DNA of 64,000 nucleotides. It comes from Mongoliitalea lutea. Its GTDB lineage: Bacteria > Bacteroidota > Bacteroidia > Cytophagales > Cyclobacteriaceae. The notes beneath the pieces are model-generated. The model did no database searches. It was not told the DNA's origin and saw only the letters and a program-made list of their open reading frames with translations. The DNA lies in assembly GCF_014652135.1 (NCBI RefSeq), contig NZ_BMYF01000007.1:124001-188000 (forward strand). The letters are read 5' to 3'. Made by a program: the position numbers and the translations under genes. Positions 16,329 to 25,184 of the stretch are shown here, one piece after another. The stretch's first letter is position 1. Every line of letters begins with the position of its first letter.

Positions 16329-18836
16329 ATGAAAACGCTAAACCAACTATTGATTGCTTTCCTTATACTGAACGCTATACTTGTCCAACAGACACATGCG
16401 CAGACGACGGAAGCAGTTAAGCCCGTATATCAAATACTCGGGAAGATTTTTGAAAAAGACAAGGATGAGCCAATCCCTTATGCAGCTGTATCATTAATTG
16501 ATGCGACAACAGACAAAACGGTTGCAGGCGCAGTAGCTGGATTTGATGGGGAATTCATCTTGGCAAATTTTGGCGACGGAACCTATAAAATCCAGATTTC
16601 ATTTATGGGTTTTCAGTCTTACAGTTCTCAACCGATCACTATCAGCGCAACAAATTTCAGAGTGGATTTAGGAAAAATCCAATTAGAAACCGAAGCTGTA
16701 GCCTTGCAAGAAGTAACCGTAACGGGTCAGCGTGATTTATTTGAAGAAAAAGTTGACCGAACCATCTATAATGCCGAAAATGACAAAACCTTGATCGGTG
16801 GAGATGCAACTGACGTGATGAGAAGAGTGCCTATGCTATCAGTGGATATGGATGGCAATGTTTCCATGAGAGGAAGTAGCAATATTTTGGTATTGATCAA
16901 TGGCAAACAGTCAGCAATTGTCGCCAGCAACGTTGCTGATGCATTGAAACAAATTCCGGCCGAAGAAATCAAATCCATTGAAGTGATCACTTCTCCATCT
17001 GCAAAGTATGATGCTGAGGGAACAGGTGGTGTTATCAATATCGTAACTAAAAAGAACAACCTACAGGGAGCAACGTTAAACATCAACTCCAGTGCAGGTC
17101 TTCGTGGTAGCAACCTTGGTTTGAATGCGAGTTTGAAAAGAGGAAAAATGGGCTGGACCTTGGGTGGTTTTGGAAGAGCGGGATATAATATTCGTGGCTT
17201 TTTTGATAACCAACAGACCGTAACCAATGCAGACGGTACTGCTTTGCAAATCAATCAGTATGCCGATACACGTAGCAACATGATTTTCGGTAGATACAAC
17301 CTAGGTTGGGATTATGAGTTGGATAAATATAATTTCTTGACTGCCTCTGTAAGTTTGGGGTTACGCAATATGCAAAACTGGCAAGATGGATTATCTACAG
17401 AAACTTTCTTTGAAGAAACATTAGTCAGTTCCGTTTTGAGAGATGTAAGCGTTAACAACCTTTCTAATAATGTTGATGTAAACTTCAACTACACCAAGAC
17501 TTATGAAAAGCCTTTGAAGGAATTTTCCATCTCTGGCTTATACAGTCAAAACAACCTAACCAATGATTTTATCAACAGCCTGTACAATGGCACCTTTGAT
17601 GATATCCTAAGCAGAATTAAAAATAATAACTTAGGAACAAATCAAGAATACACCATTCAGTTGGACTATGTAACGCCAATAGCCAATAGCAAAAACAAAA
17701 TTTTAGAGTACGGAGCGAAAAACATTTTGAGAAGAGCAACCAGTGATTTTGCTTACTTCACCGCAACGGGCTCCGATGGAGAATTTGTAGAAATTGACGA
17801 TGTCAACTTTTCTAATGAATTTACCTACGATCAAAATGTAACTGCAGCTTATGCTTCTTACACTACCAATTTCCTGAAAAAATATGCTTTCAAAGGTGGT
17901 TTACGTTATGAATACACCACCATCAGTGCTGATTTTAGAAATTCAGAAATCGAAGCGGATATCCCTTCCTATGGTGTAATCGTCCCTAGTGTCAATTTGA
18001 GCAGAAGATTGGAAAATGGCAGAATGATCAAAGCTGCTTATAATAAGCGTGTGCAGAGACCTTCTCTCAACTTCCTGAATCCAAACATCAATGCGGCCAA
18101 CCCTCAGCAAATCTCCCAGGGTAATCCCTTGTTGGATCCTGAATTGACGGATAACTACGAGCTTTCTTACAGTACATTCAGTAAGGGAACTACCATTAAT
18201 TTCACGACGTTTTTCAGAAATACGACTGGTTCCATTCAGCCTGTAAGAACGGTGCAGGAAGATGATATCATCTTTACTACCTTCGAAAATATTGGACGTG
18301 AAAAAGCATACGGCTTAAGCATTTTCTCTAACATCACACTATCGGATAAATTCTCTTTGAATGGTAGTGTGGACGGATACTATGCACGCTTAAATAATGG
18401 CTTGGACGATCCTTTGTATGCAGCAGCTAATGATGGATTTGTATTCTCCGGTAGAATCTTCGCTAACTACTCCTTACCTAACAACTGGCAGTTACAGTCT
18501 TTCGCCTTTATGCGTGGAAGGCAAGTTCAATTACAGGGAACAGCTGGAGCCTTCGGGATTTACAGTTTGAATATCAACAAGCAGTTTAATGAAAAGAGAG
18601 GTAGTATTGGATTTGGCGCTGAAAACTTCTTTACCCCAGTGTTTAGAATCAACAACGAATTGATCACTCCTACCATAATGCAGCAAAGTACCATCGGGAT
18701 GCGCAACATGAACTTTAAGGTTAACTTTAATTATAGATTGGGTAAATTAACGATGGAGCCTAGCCGAAGAAAACGAAGAGGAGTCACCAATGACGACTTG
18801 AAAGGCGGAGGTGAAGGCAATGAAAACATGAATTAA
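16329..18836 (+). CDS. TonB-dependent outer-membrane receptor (OMP_b-brl_3 type)
   Basis: The ATG at 16329 (MKTLNQLLIAFLILNAILVQ, cleavage near THAQ) gives a clean signal peptide and 835 residues. The frame is open 43 codons further upstream, but that sequence is not signal-like. The order is signal, carboxypeptidase-like Ig domain (YQILGKIFEKDKDEPIPYAA; residues about 35-110), plug with VMRRVPMLSVDMDGNVSMRG and IEVITSPSAKYDAEGTGGVI, and barrel (FKGGLRYEYTTISADF). The C-terminus is a basic tail (SRRKRRGVTNDDLKGGG), so it lacks the usual terminal aromatic. The family often exports or imports unknown ligands. It is divergent from the LytTR/LytS pair. Confidence 0.92.
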   Translation: MKTLNQLLIAFLILNAILVQQTHAQTTEAVKPVYQILGKIFEKDKDEPIPYAAVSLIDATTDKTVAGAVAGFDGEFILANFGDGTYKIQISFMGFQSYSSQPITISATNFRVDLGKIQLETEAVALQEVTVTGQRDLFEEKVDRTIYNAENDKTLIGGDATDVMRRVPMLSVDMDGNVSMRGSSNILVLINGKQSAIVASNVADALKQIPAEEIKSIEVITSPSAKYDAEGTGGVINIVTKKNNLQGATLNINSSAGLRGSNLGLNASLKRGKMGWTLGGFGRAGYNIRGFFDNQQTVTNADGTALQINQYADTRSNMIFGRYNLGWDYELDKYNFLTASVSLGLRNMQNWQDGLSTETFFEETLVSSVLRDVSVNNLSNNVDVNFNYTKTYEKPLKEFSISGLYSQNNLTNDFINSLYNGTFDDILSRIKNNNLGTNQEYTIQLDYVTPIANSKNKILEYGAKNILRRATSDFAYFTATGSDGEFVEIDDVNFSNEFTYDQNVTAAYASYTTNFLKKYAFKGGLRYEYTTISADFRNSEIEADIPSYGVIVPSVNLSRRLENGRMIKAAYNKRVQRPSLNFLNPNINAANPQQISQGNPLLDPELTDNYELSYSTFSKGTTINFTTFFRNTTGSIQPVRTVQEDDIIFTTFENIGREKAYGLSIFSNITLSDKFSLNGSVDGYYARLNNGLDDPLYAAANDGFVFSGRIFANYSLPNNWQLQSFAFMRGRQVQLQGTAGAFGIYSLNINKQFNEKRGSIGFGAENFFTPVFRINNELITPTIMQQSTIGMRNMNFKVNFNYRLGKLTMEPSRRKRRGVTNDDLKGGGEGNENMN

Positions 18837-18858
18837 CATAGATTGATAATTTGAACAG

Positions 18859-18886
18859 CTGCCGGAATATTTCTGGCAGTTTTTTT
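18859..18886 (+). terminator. Intrinsic terminator
   Basis: CTGCCGGAA and TTCTGGCAG (one G-T wobble) enclose a 3-nt loop followed by seven T. It ends the TonB receptor mRNA four bases before the convergent channel gene. Confidence 0.9.
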
Positions 18887-18889
18887 ATG

Positions 18890-20578
18890 TCAAACTTTGT
18901 ATTCCTTAAAAAACTTATTTTCCGCTTCCACTGTACCGATCAATACCATTTCCGTTCCTTCCTCTAAGATACAGGTAGGTTCAGGATTGACCTCCATCCC
19001 TCCTGCACGTTTCAAAGCTATTACGGTACAACCTGTCTCTTTTCGGATATCACTTTCAGCGATGGTTTTACCGGCCAAGGCTTCAGGAACCTTGATTTTT
19101 ATTAAATCCAAGCCCTCTGCCACCATCAAGGTATCGCTACGGTTCAGTAAGTTCAAGATGTTGTTTGAGCCCATGGACGCATAGGAAAGCACAAAGTCTG
19201 CACCTGCACGATGAATGGTACTCAAGTTACGGTCATAGGTAGCACGCGTGATAACCTGAATATCCGGACGCAGTTTACGGCAATAGATAGTCAAATAGGT
19301 ATTGACATCATCTTCGTGGGTAGAAACAATCACACAAGGCGCTTCCTGAATACCCGCTCTGCAAAGGGTCTCATAATCCGCTGCATCTCCGTAGACGTAC
19401 TTGCCCGTATCTTTGATTCTTTCCTGAACTTTTTCTACGATTCTATAATCCAGGCCTCTTGCAGCAAGAGCCCTACCGGTCGCCCTACCAACCCTTCCTC
19501 CCCCAATAATTACGAGCGGTGCAGTAGTAGGCTTTTTAACACAATAATTTTTGTTATAATTTTCAATCTGTTCTTCCGTTCCTGCCAATACTAAGACTGT
19601 ATTTTCTTCTATCAAGGTCTCCGGGAAAGCTGTTTCAAAATACCCTCTTTCCCAAATTCCCAATACGCTTACACCGACTTGTTCTCTTAATTGTGTTTCT
19701 CGAAGCTGTTTACCTACCAGTTGGGAGCCCTTTACAGAAGCTTCCGCAATATGTAAATCCTCAAATTTCCCGATAATCTGGGCAGAGGCATCTCCCCCAC
19801 TTGCCCTTCTAGCCAAAAATATCCCCATATTTTCACCTAAACGTAATACATGATTACATCCGGCTAATTCAAGAATATCTTCTGAAGCCTCAAAATTACA
19901 GCTTGCAATGATAGGAACTCTCGGGCTAACCTCCCTAACTGTGAAGGCAACGGAGGTATTCATCACATCTGTGGTCGTGGTCGCCACCAATAAAGCATCA
20001 TTGACACGGGCATTGATGTAGGTTTTTGGATCATCGAGCTCACCAAGCATCACTCGGATATCCATTTCCCTCAATTTCAAGCCTTCTTCGAAGGTTTTAA
20101 CAAGTACCACATAAGGCACATTGATTCGATTGAGCTTTTTAATCAATGCCTGCGTTACAGGATCATAATTTGTTAAAATTACGTGGCCTTTCGTACCTTC
20201 CTCCAACTCCTTAGGAACTCTTGTTTGCTCCTGGGCCTTCATCCAAGGCGAATAAAAGAAATTGATAAAGGTAAATGGGAAAAGGATTAACAAAAACAAC
20301 ATCCCCGTCAGCAATACAAAAACACTGTAAGTTCTGCCCAAATCAGTTTCAAAGGTTATATCTCCAAAGCCCAATGTTGACATTACCGTCAACGTCCAAT
20401 AAAGGCCCGTCAACCATGAATATTCCCTGCCTTCCAAATACATCAAATAATGAAATGCAGCTGTAAAAATTGCAATGATTAAAAAGAGAACGATTGTGAA
20501 ATTAAAAAGCAACTTTAAATTCCTTCTATCAGGCTTGTTTTTGATGAAATAACTGATTTGGGTCAATAAAATTTTCAT
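18890..20578 (-). CDS. Potassium channel with tandem RCK (TrkA_N/TrkA_C) domains
   Basis: The 562-residue protein has two transmembrane helices (about residues 24-46 and 85-108) flanking a pore loop with selectivity sequence TLGFGD at 68-73. Two cytoplasmic RCK units follow. The first (about 130-345) has GHVILTNYDPVT in place of the glycine-rich nucleotide motif, so it is probably degenerate. The second (about 352-562) keeps GGGRVGRATG at 359-368 and an acid at the end of beta 2 (YRIVEK). Each unit ends in a TrkA_C domain. This layout matches tandem-RCK K+ channels of the GsuK kind. It is a single gene, convergent with the receptor. Confidence 0.9.
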   Translation of the reverse strand: MKILLTQISYFIKNKPDRRNLKLLFNFTIVLFLIIAIFTAAFHYLMYLEGREYSWLTGLYWTLTVMSTLGFGDITFETDLGRTYSVFVLLTGMLFLLILFPFTFINFFYSPWMKAQEQTRVPKELEEGTKGHVILTNYDPVTQALIKKLNRINVPYVVLVKTFEEGLKLREMDIRVMLGELDDPKTYINARVNDALLVATTTTDVMNTSVAFTVREVSPRVPIIASCNFEASEDILELAGCNHVLRLGENMGIFLARRASGGDASAQIIGKFEDLHIAEASVKGSQLVGKQLRETQLREQVGVSVLGIWERGYFETAFPETLIEENTVLVLAGTEEQIENYNKNYCVKKPTTAPLVIIGGGRVGRATGRALAARGLDYRIVEKVQERIKDTGKYVYGDAADYETLCRAGIQEAPCVIVSTHEDDVNTYLTIYCRKLRPDIQVITRATYDRNLSTIHRAGADFVLSYASMGSNNILNLLNRSDTLMVAEGLDLIKIKVPEALAGKTIAESDIRKETGCTVIALKRAGGMEVNPEPTCILEEGTEMVLIGTVEAENKFFKEYKV

Positions 20579-20632
20579 TTGTGTATCATTTTGTATTACC
20601 TCACTGGTTAAATGTAGAAAAAGAGAGCGAAA

Positions 20633-22897
20633 TCACATATCTTTTTTGAACAACAAGACCCACTTTCCAAAATCTTCTTTCACATTGAACTGTTGCAGTG
20701 GAAATTTTTCAGGAAACTTTTCCAATTGGTTTTTACGCACCATGAGAATCACATTTCCCATATCGCGTTGGAATAACCATTCAGGCTCTTCCTGAAGATT
20801 GATCAGGTTTTCCTTCCAAGCATCTGTACGTTCAAATTGGGTTTCCCGATTCAAACTTTCATCCCCATCATATAAGGAGATGATATTTTTATCTGTAAGG
20901 AAGGCCATAGAAGGCATACGCTTATTGTAAATCAATACATCAGCTTTCTCTGGGAGCTCTTCTTGAATAAAAGCTGCGATTTGTTTTTGATCGTTGACCA
21001 AATCAGCATTTGCTCCAAAAAAATACGTGGAAGCAGCCGTGATGCCCATCACAAATAAATAGGCTCCAAAAACCGAACGGTCTGCCACTTTAAATGGAAT
21101 CACCCGAATTGAAATTAAGACAGAGGCGGTGATGATTAACAAGAAATAAAATTTGTAACTCAGCACTAACTTCGGTTCTATCAAAGGACTAAGCGCTAAT
21201 CCCAATAAAATCAAGACTTGAAAAGCAAATAAGACCCTATCCCATTTTTTTTGCGTTTGTCTTGAAAGGCCTATCCAAACCGCAACCGCTAATAAGGCAA
21301 TCCCCGGATAGACCGGAAGGATATAGAGAATAAGTTTTGACTTGCTGATGGAAAAGAAAATCAAAGGAATGATCGTCCAAGCCAACAACCAAAACTGAAC
21401 AGATTTTTTATCGACTAGCAGTTCTTTGATCTTCGAAAAAACTATCAGAATCCACGGAAAAGCCGTTCCCAAAACAATCGCTCCATAAAACCAAAATGGC
21501 TGACTTCTGCTAAATGTATCTGTTGCAAATCGCTGTACCGTGTGTTTAAATACGAAGTAATCCAAGAACTGTGGATCTTCCAGATAAAGTAAGATAAACC
21601 AAGAAAAGCCTATCCCTACAAAAATTAAGGAGCCCAACAAATGCCAAGAAAGCCCCAAATCACCCTTCCTCCCCTGAAATCTCCCAACTACAAGCAAAAT
21701 CACAGGAACGATTAACACCACCGGACCTTTGGTTAAGAACCCTAACCCTAGCATGCAATAAAAACCCAAAAGTTGTGCAACCTGGGCATCTTTTAGATAC
21801 TTCAACCAAAACCATACTGCCCCAAGCACAAAAACTGCCAAGTATGCATCCGTCGTCAGTGCTCTGCCTCCAATAATAAAAGCCGGAAAGGAGGCATACA
21901 GCATGGCTGCCAAGAATGCTTTTTTATCTGTATGTAGCAGCATCTTGCCGATTTTGTAAACCAACCAAACTTGAAGCAGCAAGGCTACTTGCAGAAAAAA
22001 CCGTGCAGACCAGGAAGAAACTCCGAATATCTTGTAAGCCAAAGCAGTAATCCAATAAGTCATCGGGGGTTTGTGATAATGGTAAATCCCCATTAAGGTC
22101 GGGTGCATATAGTCCCCTGACTCCACCATTTCCATAGGGATCAGTGCGTAGCGCGCTTCTGAACTTTCTGTCACCTCCCAATTCCCTAAATTAAAAAACA
22201 ACACAGCTGCTGTAAATAGCATTAATGCAGGAAATCGGTAGGCTTTAAACTTCCGAAGAAAATCCATGGAGCGCTCTAATCTTGCCGCATGATGGAGCAT
22301 GAGATTTCTACCATATACAAAAAGCCCAAATGCCTGCCCTATGAATAGCACCGCATCTTTTCGGAATATCGCATAAACAGCAATGATACTTGCCCCAACC
22401 AAACTGATGTACCAAAATGATACGGGAAAAGCTGATTCTTGCTTCTTTTCCGAATACAGCCATTGAACGACGAAGCGGGAGGTAAAGATAAGTTGCCCTA
22501 GCGTCCCCCATGTTAACAATAAACCCTCAATCTCAGGGTTATCCAAAAACTTATCCCAATTATAATCAATTCCAAAAACTAAAAATAACCCCATCAATGC
22601 AGGAAGCAAAAAGGCAGTCCAACGGATAAACGTAGGCAAACCATCCCAATCTCCCTTCAATTGCAGGTTGCGGATATAAATCAGATAGCCCACCAATTGC
22701 CCCCCAACAATAACCAAATCGGATCTAAAAAATCCATATACCATTAATAATAAAGAGGCCAGTAAACTCAATTGCCAAAATAAGCTGGGTGAGACTACTT
22801 TATTTTCTCTCTCGGACTGCAACAATTGCACGATGAAACGTGCAGAAAACAAGCCTTGGGCAATCAGGCCCAAACCAATGACCAGAAAATTACTCAT
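20633..22897 (-). CDS. Fusion of two LAB_N domains to a GT39-type membrane glycosyltransferase
   Basis: The 754-residue polytopic protein starts with two repeated LAB_N (lipid A biosynthesis N-terminal) modules, residues about 1-80 (GLIAQGLFSARFIVQLLQSE) and 125-200 (GQLIFTSRFVVQWLYSEKK). From about residue 215 it is a dolichyl-phosphate-mannose-mannosyltransferase-like (GT39/ArnT-like) enzyme with the acidic first-loop motif (WEVTESSEARYALIP), HYHKPPMTYW and about a dozen membrane helices. It would transfer a sugar from a polyprenyl-phosphate carrier to an envelope acceptor in the periplasm. The upstream GT2 gene overlaps it by 4 bp and likely makes that donor. Lipid A as acceptor is inference from LAB_N. 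Confidence 0.88.
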   Translation of the reverse strand: MSNFLVIGLGLIAQGLFSARFIVQLLQSERENKVVSPSLFWQLSLLASLLLMVYGFFRSDLVIVGGQLVGYLIYIRNLQLKGDWDGLPTFIRWTAFLLPALMGLFLVFGIDYNWDKFLDNPEIEGLLLTWGTLGQLIFTSRFVVQWLYSEKKQESAFPVSFWYISLVGASIIAVYAIFRKDAVLFIGQAFGLFVYGRNLMLHHAARLERSMDFLRKFKAYRFPALMLFTAAVLFFNLGNWEVTESSEARYALIPMEMVESGDYMHPTLMGIYHYHKPPMTYWITALAYKIFGVSSWSARFFLQVALLLQVWLVYKIGKMLLHTDKKAFLAAMLYASFPAFIIGGRALTTDAYLAVFVLGAVWFWLKYLKDAQVAQLLGFYCMLGLGFLTKGPVVLIVPVILLVVGRFQGRKGDLGLSWHLLGSLIFVGIGFSWFILLYLEDPQFLDYFVFKHTVQRFATDTFSRSQPFWFYGAIVLGTAFPWILIVFSKIKELLVDKKSVQFWLLAWTIIPLIFFSISKSKLILYILPVYPGIALLAVAVWIGLSRQTQKKWDRVLFAFQVLILLGLALSPLIEPKLVLSYKFYFLLIITASVLISIRVIPFKVADRSVFGAYLFVMGITAASTYFFGANADLVNDQKQIAAFIQEELPEKADVLIYNKRMPSMAFLTDKNIISLYDGDESLNRETQFERTDAWKENLINLQEEPEWLFQRDMGNVILMVRKNQLEKFPEKFPLQQFNVKEDFGKWVLLFKKDM

Positions 22898-23628
22898 TTG
22901 ACAGGAATCTGAGGTTTTTGGGATGCTGCAATGTTGTATTGTATGAAACGCTTTTTAAGTCTATGCACTAGGAGCGTATCCAATAAGGGTTGCACAATCC
23001 GATTGAGGGCATTAAACTTTGAAACACCAGCTTGACGGGGAAAATGCTGCACAGGAAGCACTTTCACTTGGCCTCCATAAATCTGCGTAAGGGCAGGAAA
23101 GAAGCGATGCACACCATTAAAGTAAGGCAATTTTAATGCAAACTCCCGTTGGAATATTTTTAACGGACAGCCTGTATCCTTCATCCCATCCTGTAGAAAG
23201 CTGTTCCGAAACCAATTGGCAAAATTCGATGAAAAACGCTTCCCTAGGCCGTCCTGTCTATGTTGACGCTCTCCTGTAACCAATTCATAGCTTTCAAGAA
23301 AAGGTTCGAAGGAACAAAAATCTAAAGGAGATGTTTGTAAGTCTGCATCCATATAGCCTACATAATCAGTAGTCGCATAATCTATCCCTGCCTTAATAGC
23401 AGCACTTAAGCCTCTATTCTTATCAAATGAAATAAATCCCATATGTGTGTTGGCTTTACAAATTTGCTGTATCAAAGCTAAACTTGTATCGGTAGAACCA
23501 TCATTTACAAAAAGTGCACATACATTTAAAGTGGACTTTTCTAGGTATTGATTCAAGGCGTCTTGAATTCTAAAAATATTTCCTTCTTCGTTGTAAACAG
23601 GTATGATGATGGTTAAAGCTTTAGGCAT
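22894..23628 (-). CDS. GT2 polyprenyl-phosphate glycosyltransferase
   Basis: A DPM1/ArnC-like inverting glycosyltransferase with TIIIPVYNEEGNI, FVNDGSTDTS, the metal-binding MDADLQTSP and the CPLKIFQREFALKLPYF block. It lacks the C-terminal membrane helices of GtrB/ArnC enzymes. The start MPKALTIIIPVYNEEG at 23628 (244 aa) is preferred over the ATG at 23649. The core begins right after it, and a TAnnTTTG box overlaps the earlier start. Its stop overlaps the start of the LAB_N-GT39 gene by 4 bp, so the two form one unit: this enzyme loads a sugar on a lipid carrier for the membrane transferase. Confidence 0.9.
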   Translation of the reverse strand: MPKALTIIIPVYNEEGNIFRIQDALNQYLEKSTLNVCALFVNDGSTDTSLALIQQICKANTHMGFISFDKNRGLSAAIKAGIDYATTDYVGYMDADLQTSPLDFCSFEPFLESYELVTGERQHRQDGLGKRFSSNFANWFRNSFLQDGMKDTGCPLKIFQREFALKLPYFNGVHRFFPALTQIYGGQVKVLPVQHFPRQAGVSKFNALNRIVQPLLDTLLVHRLKKRFIQYNIAASQKPQIPVK

Positions 23629-23646
23629 AGTATGGGAACGCATATA

Positions 23647-23654
23647 CAAAAGTA
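23647..23654 (-). promoter_or_regulatory. Candidate -7 box for the glycosyltransferase operon
   Basis: The minus strand reads TACTTTTG, an exact TAnnTTTG match. Its expected transcription start near 23640 lies downstream of the ATG at 23649, which supports translation from 23628. Confidence 0.4.
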
Positions 23655-24071
23655 ACCAACTTTTAACCTAAGGCCTATTTTTTTTGTTAAAATACCCCAA
23701 CAAAGAATAAGATTTGGATTAAACCACAATTAGTACGTAAAGACCAAACAAATCAGAAATAGCCCTGATTTTAAAGCACTATGATATAAGTTTTTTACAA
23801 TTTGAATTATACTAGTTAAATTTTAAACCAAAAAAATAAAATTTGATGTAAAAAAAGATATTTATGGTTATTTTTTTAACCAAAAAAAAAGGAGTCTTCA
23901 AAAAAGACTCCAGGTTTGGGTTAAATTGTAACTGACTATAGCCATATAAACTTTGGCGATTTCTTGATTGATCGTAATTTTAAAACACCAAAATTTTCTA
24001 AACCTAACAAAAACATAACAAAAATCAATAAAACTTTTAAGAAATTTTATTTAGACAATAAAAAAAAATGG
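23655..24071. other. AT-rich intergenic region, no gene
   Basis: About 420 bp between the GT2 gene start and the AraC gene end. It is very AT-rich. It contains a dyad (TGGTTA and TAACCA around a T tract near 23867) and the terminator listed separately. An open frame on the plus strand reaching into the AraC gene from 23964 has no recognisable content and is antisense to the regulator's C-terminus. Confidence 0.6.
23882..23911 (-). terminator. Terminator downstream of the AraC gene
   Basis: GGAGTCTT (23891-23898) and AAGACTCC (23904-23911) form a perfect 8-bp stem with a 5-nt loop. On the minus strand it is followed by nine T. It lies about 160 bp beyond the AraC stop. Confidence 0.8.
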
Positions 24072-24998
24072 TCATCCATAAGACAAATGGGATTGAAATA
24101 CTTTAGGAGTCACCCCAAACTCTTTCTTAAATGTCCTTATGAAATACGTAGTATTATTAAAACCTGCCATGAAACATACCTCCTGAATTTGATGAGAGCC
24201 CAATTGAAGATACTGTCTGGCTAATTTTAATCGTTCTTTTAGTATGTAATCCATCGGACTAAGGCCTAATTCATTTTTGAAGGTCCTGCAAAAGTGAGCC
24301 TTACTCATACAGGCTTTTTCCGCGAGTTTTTCTAAGGTAAGATGTTCACGTACATTATTTTTAATAAAATCTACCACAAAACCTAGACGATTGGACAGGG
24401 CAAGCGTTTGATAGGATTGCTCCAGTAGTTCCCTTGCTTGGGTTTGGGTGAGACGAATCAGCAATTCTTTCAGGGCAAAGGATGCAATCAGGTCCTTTTC
24501 ACGGGAACGTTCCTTTACGCCTATTTTGATAAATCGATTGATTATTTCTGACAAATCGTTGGTATTGATCAAATGAAAATAGGAAAGGTCCAAACCCCAT
24601 TCAGCGGTAAGCTCTTTTTTGGGCAATTTCTCATTTAACATATTAAAGGTATCCTCGATCATTTCCTTGGAAATGGATAAGGCGATACACTGCGTAGGAT
24701 TATCCAGTTGTGCTTCGGGGAAATCAATCTTCATCACTTCATTGGGTGGAACGATCACGGATTCTCCAGGTAGGTAATCAAAACCAGGTCTATCAATTAG
24801 GTGCATAACCTTTTTCCCCTTCAACATGGTTGTCAAGACCAAGTCACCAAAACATAAGTTGACATCGGCTGCCTGTTGATGTGTTTCAAAAATATTCAGT
24901 TCACAATTGCTCAGCGTGTAAGTAGTCCGGTTTTCCACTAATGTCCGGAGGTCCTTTTCATTCCTCCAAGGTACTCCTGCAATAAATTGTGAACTCAT
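24072..24998 (-). CDS. AraC-family transcription regulator
   Basis: The 308-residue protein has an N-terminal cupin-like sensing domain (residues about 10-180, DRPGFDYLPGESVIVPPNEVMKIDFPEA) and a C-terminal AraC/XylS double helix-turn-helix (residues about 205-305). The latter has LTLEKLAEKACMSKAHFCRTFKNELGLSPMDYI and QIQEVCFMAGFNNTTYFIRTFKKEFGVTP. It is divergent from an AldB-like aldehyde dehydrogenase gene. The 186-bp gap between them contains a direct repeat spaced like an AraC-type operator, so it is the likely regulator of that gene. Confidence 0.95.
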   Translation of the reverse strand: MSSQFIAGVPWRNEKDLRTLVENRTTYTLSNCELNIFETHQQAADVNLCFGDLVLTTMLKGKKVMHLIDRPGFDYLPGESVIVPPNEVMKIDFPEAQLDNPTQCIALSISKEMIEDTFNMLNEKLPKKELTAEWGLDLSYFHLINTNDLSEIINRFIKIGVKERSREKDLIASFALKELLIRLTQTQARELLEQSYQTLALSNRLGFVVDFIKNNVREHLTLEKLAEKACMSKAHFCRTFKNELGLSPMDYILKERLKLARQYLQLGSHQIQEVCFMAGFNNTTYFIRTFKKEFGVTPKVFQSHLSYG

Positions 24999-25094
24999 GA
25001 TTCTTTTGGGTTTAATGTATCAATAATAAGAATTTTATTTAAGGATTACGAGCCTTGAGGCCAACTTGTTTCTAGCACAAAATTACCGATTTAT

Positions 25095-25125
25095 CAATAG
25101 AGGTCTATAATCCCGCAATAGAGGT
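25095..25125 (+). promoter_or_regulatory. Putative AraC-type operator: two CAATAGAGGT direct repeats
   Basis: Identical 10-mers at 25095-25104 and 25116-25125 have a 21-bp period, two turns of the helix, which is the standard half-site spacing of AraC dimers. They lie between the divergent AraC gene and the aldehyde dehydrogenase gene, 60 bp upstream of the latter's ATG. Confidence 0.6.
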
Positions 25126-25184
25126 GGATTTTTTTAAAATTTTATAGAAGAAATTTGACGAAACCTAAAATCAACCTCAAAATT

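Noticed and set aside
23964-24224. Lys/Asn-rich open frame on the plus strand
   Set aside because: It is AT-rich intergenic DNA plus antisense to the C-terminal HTH of the AraC regulator. No start context or homologous features.
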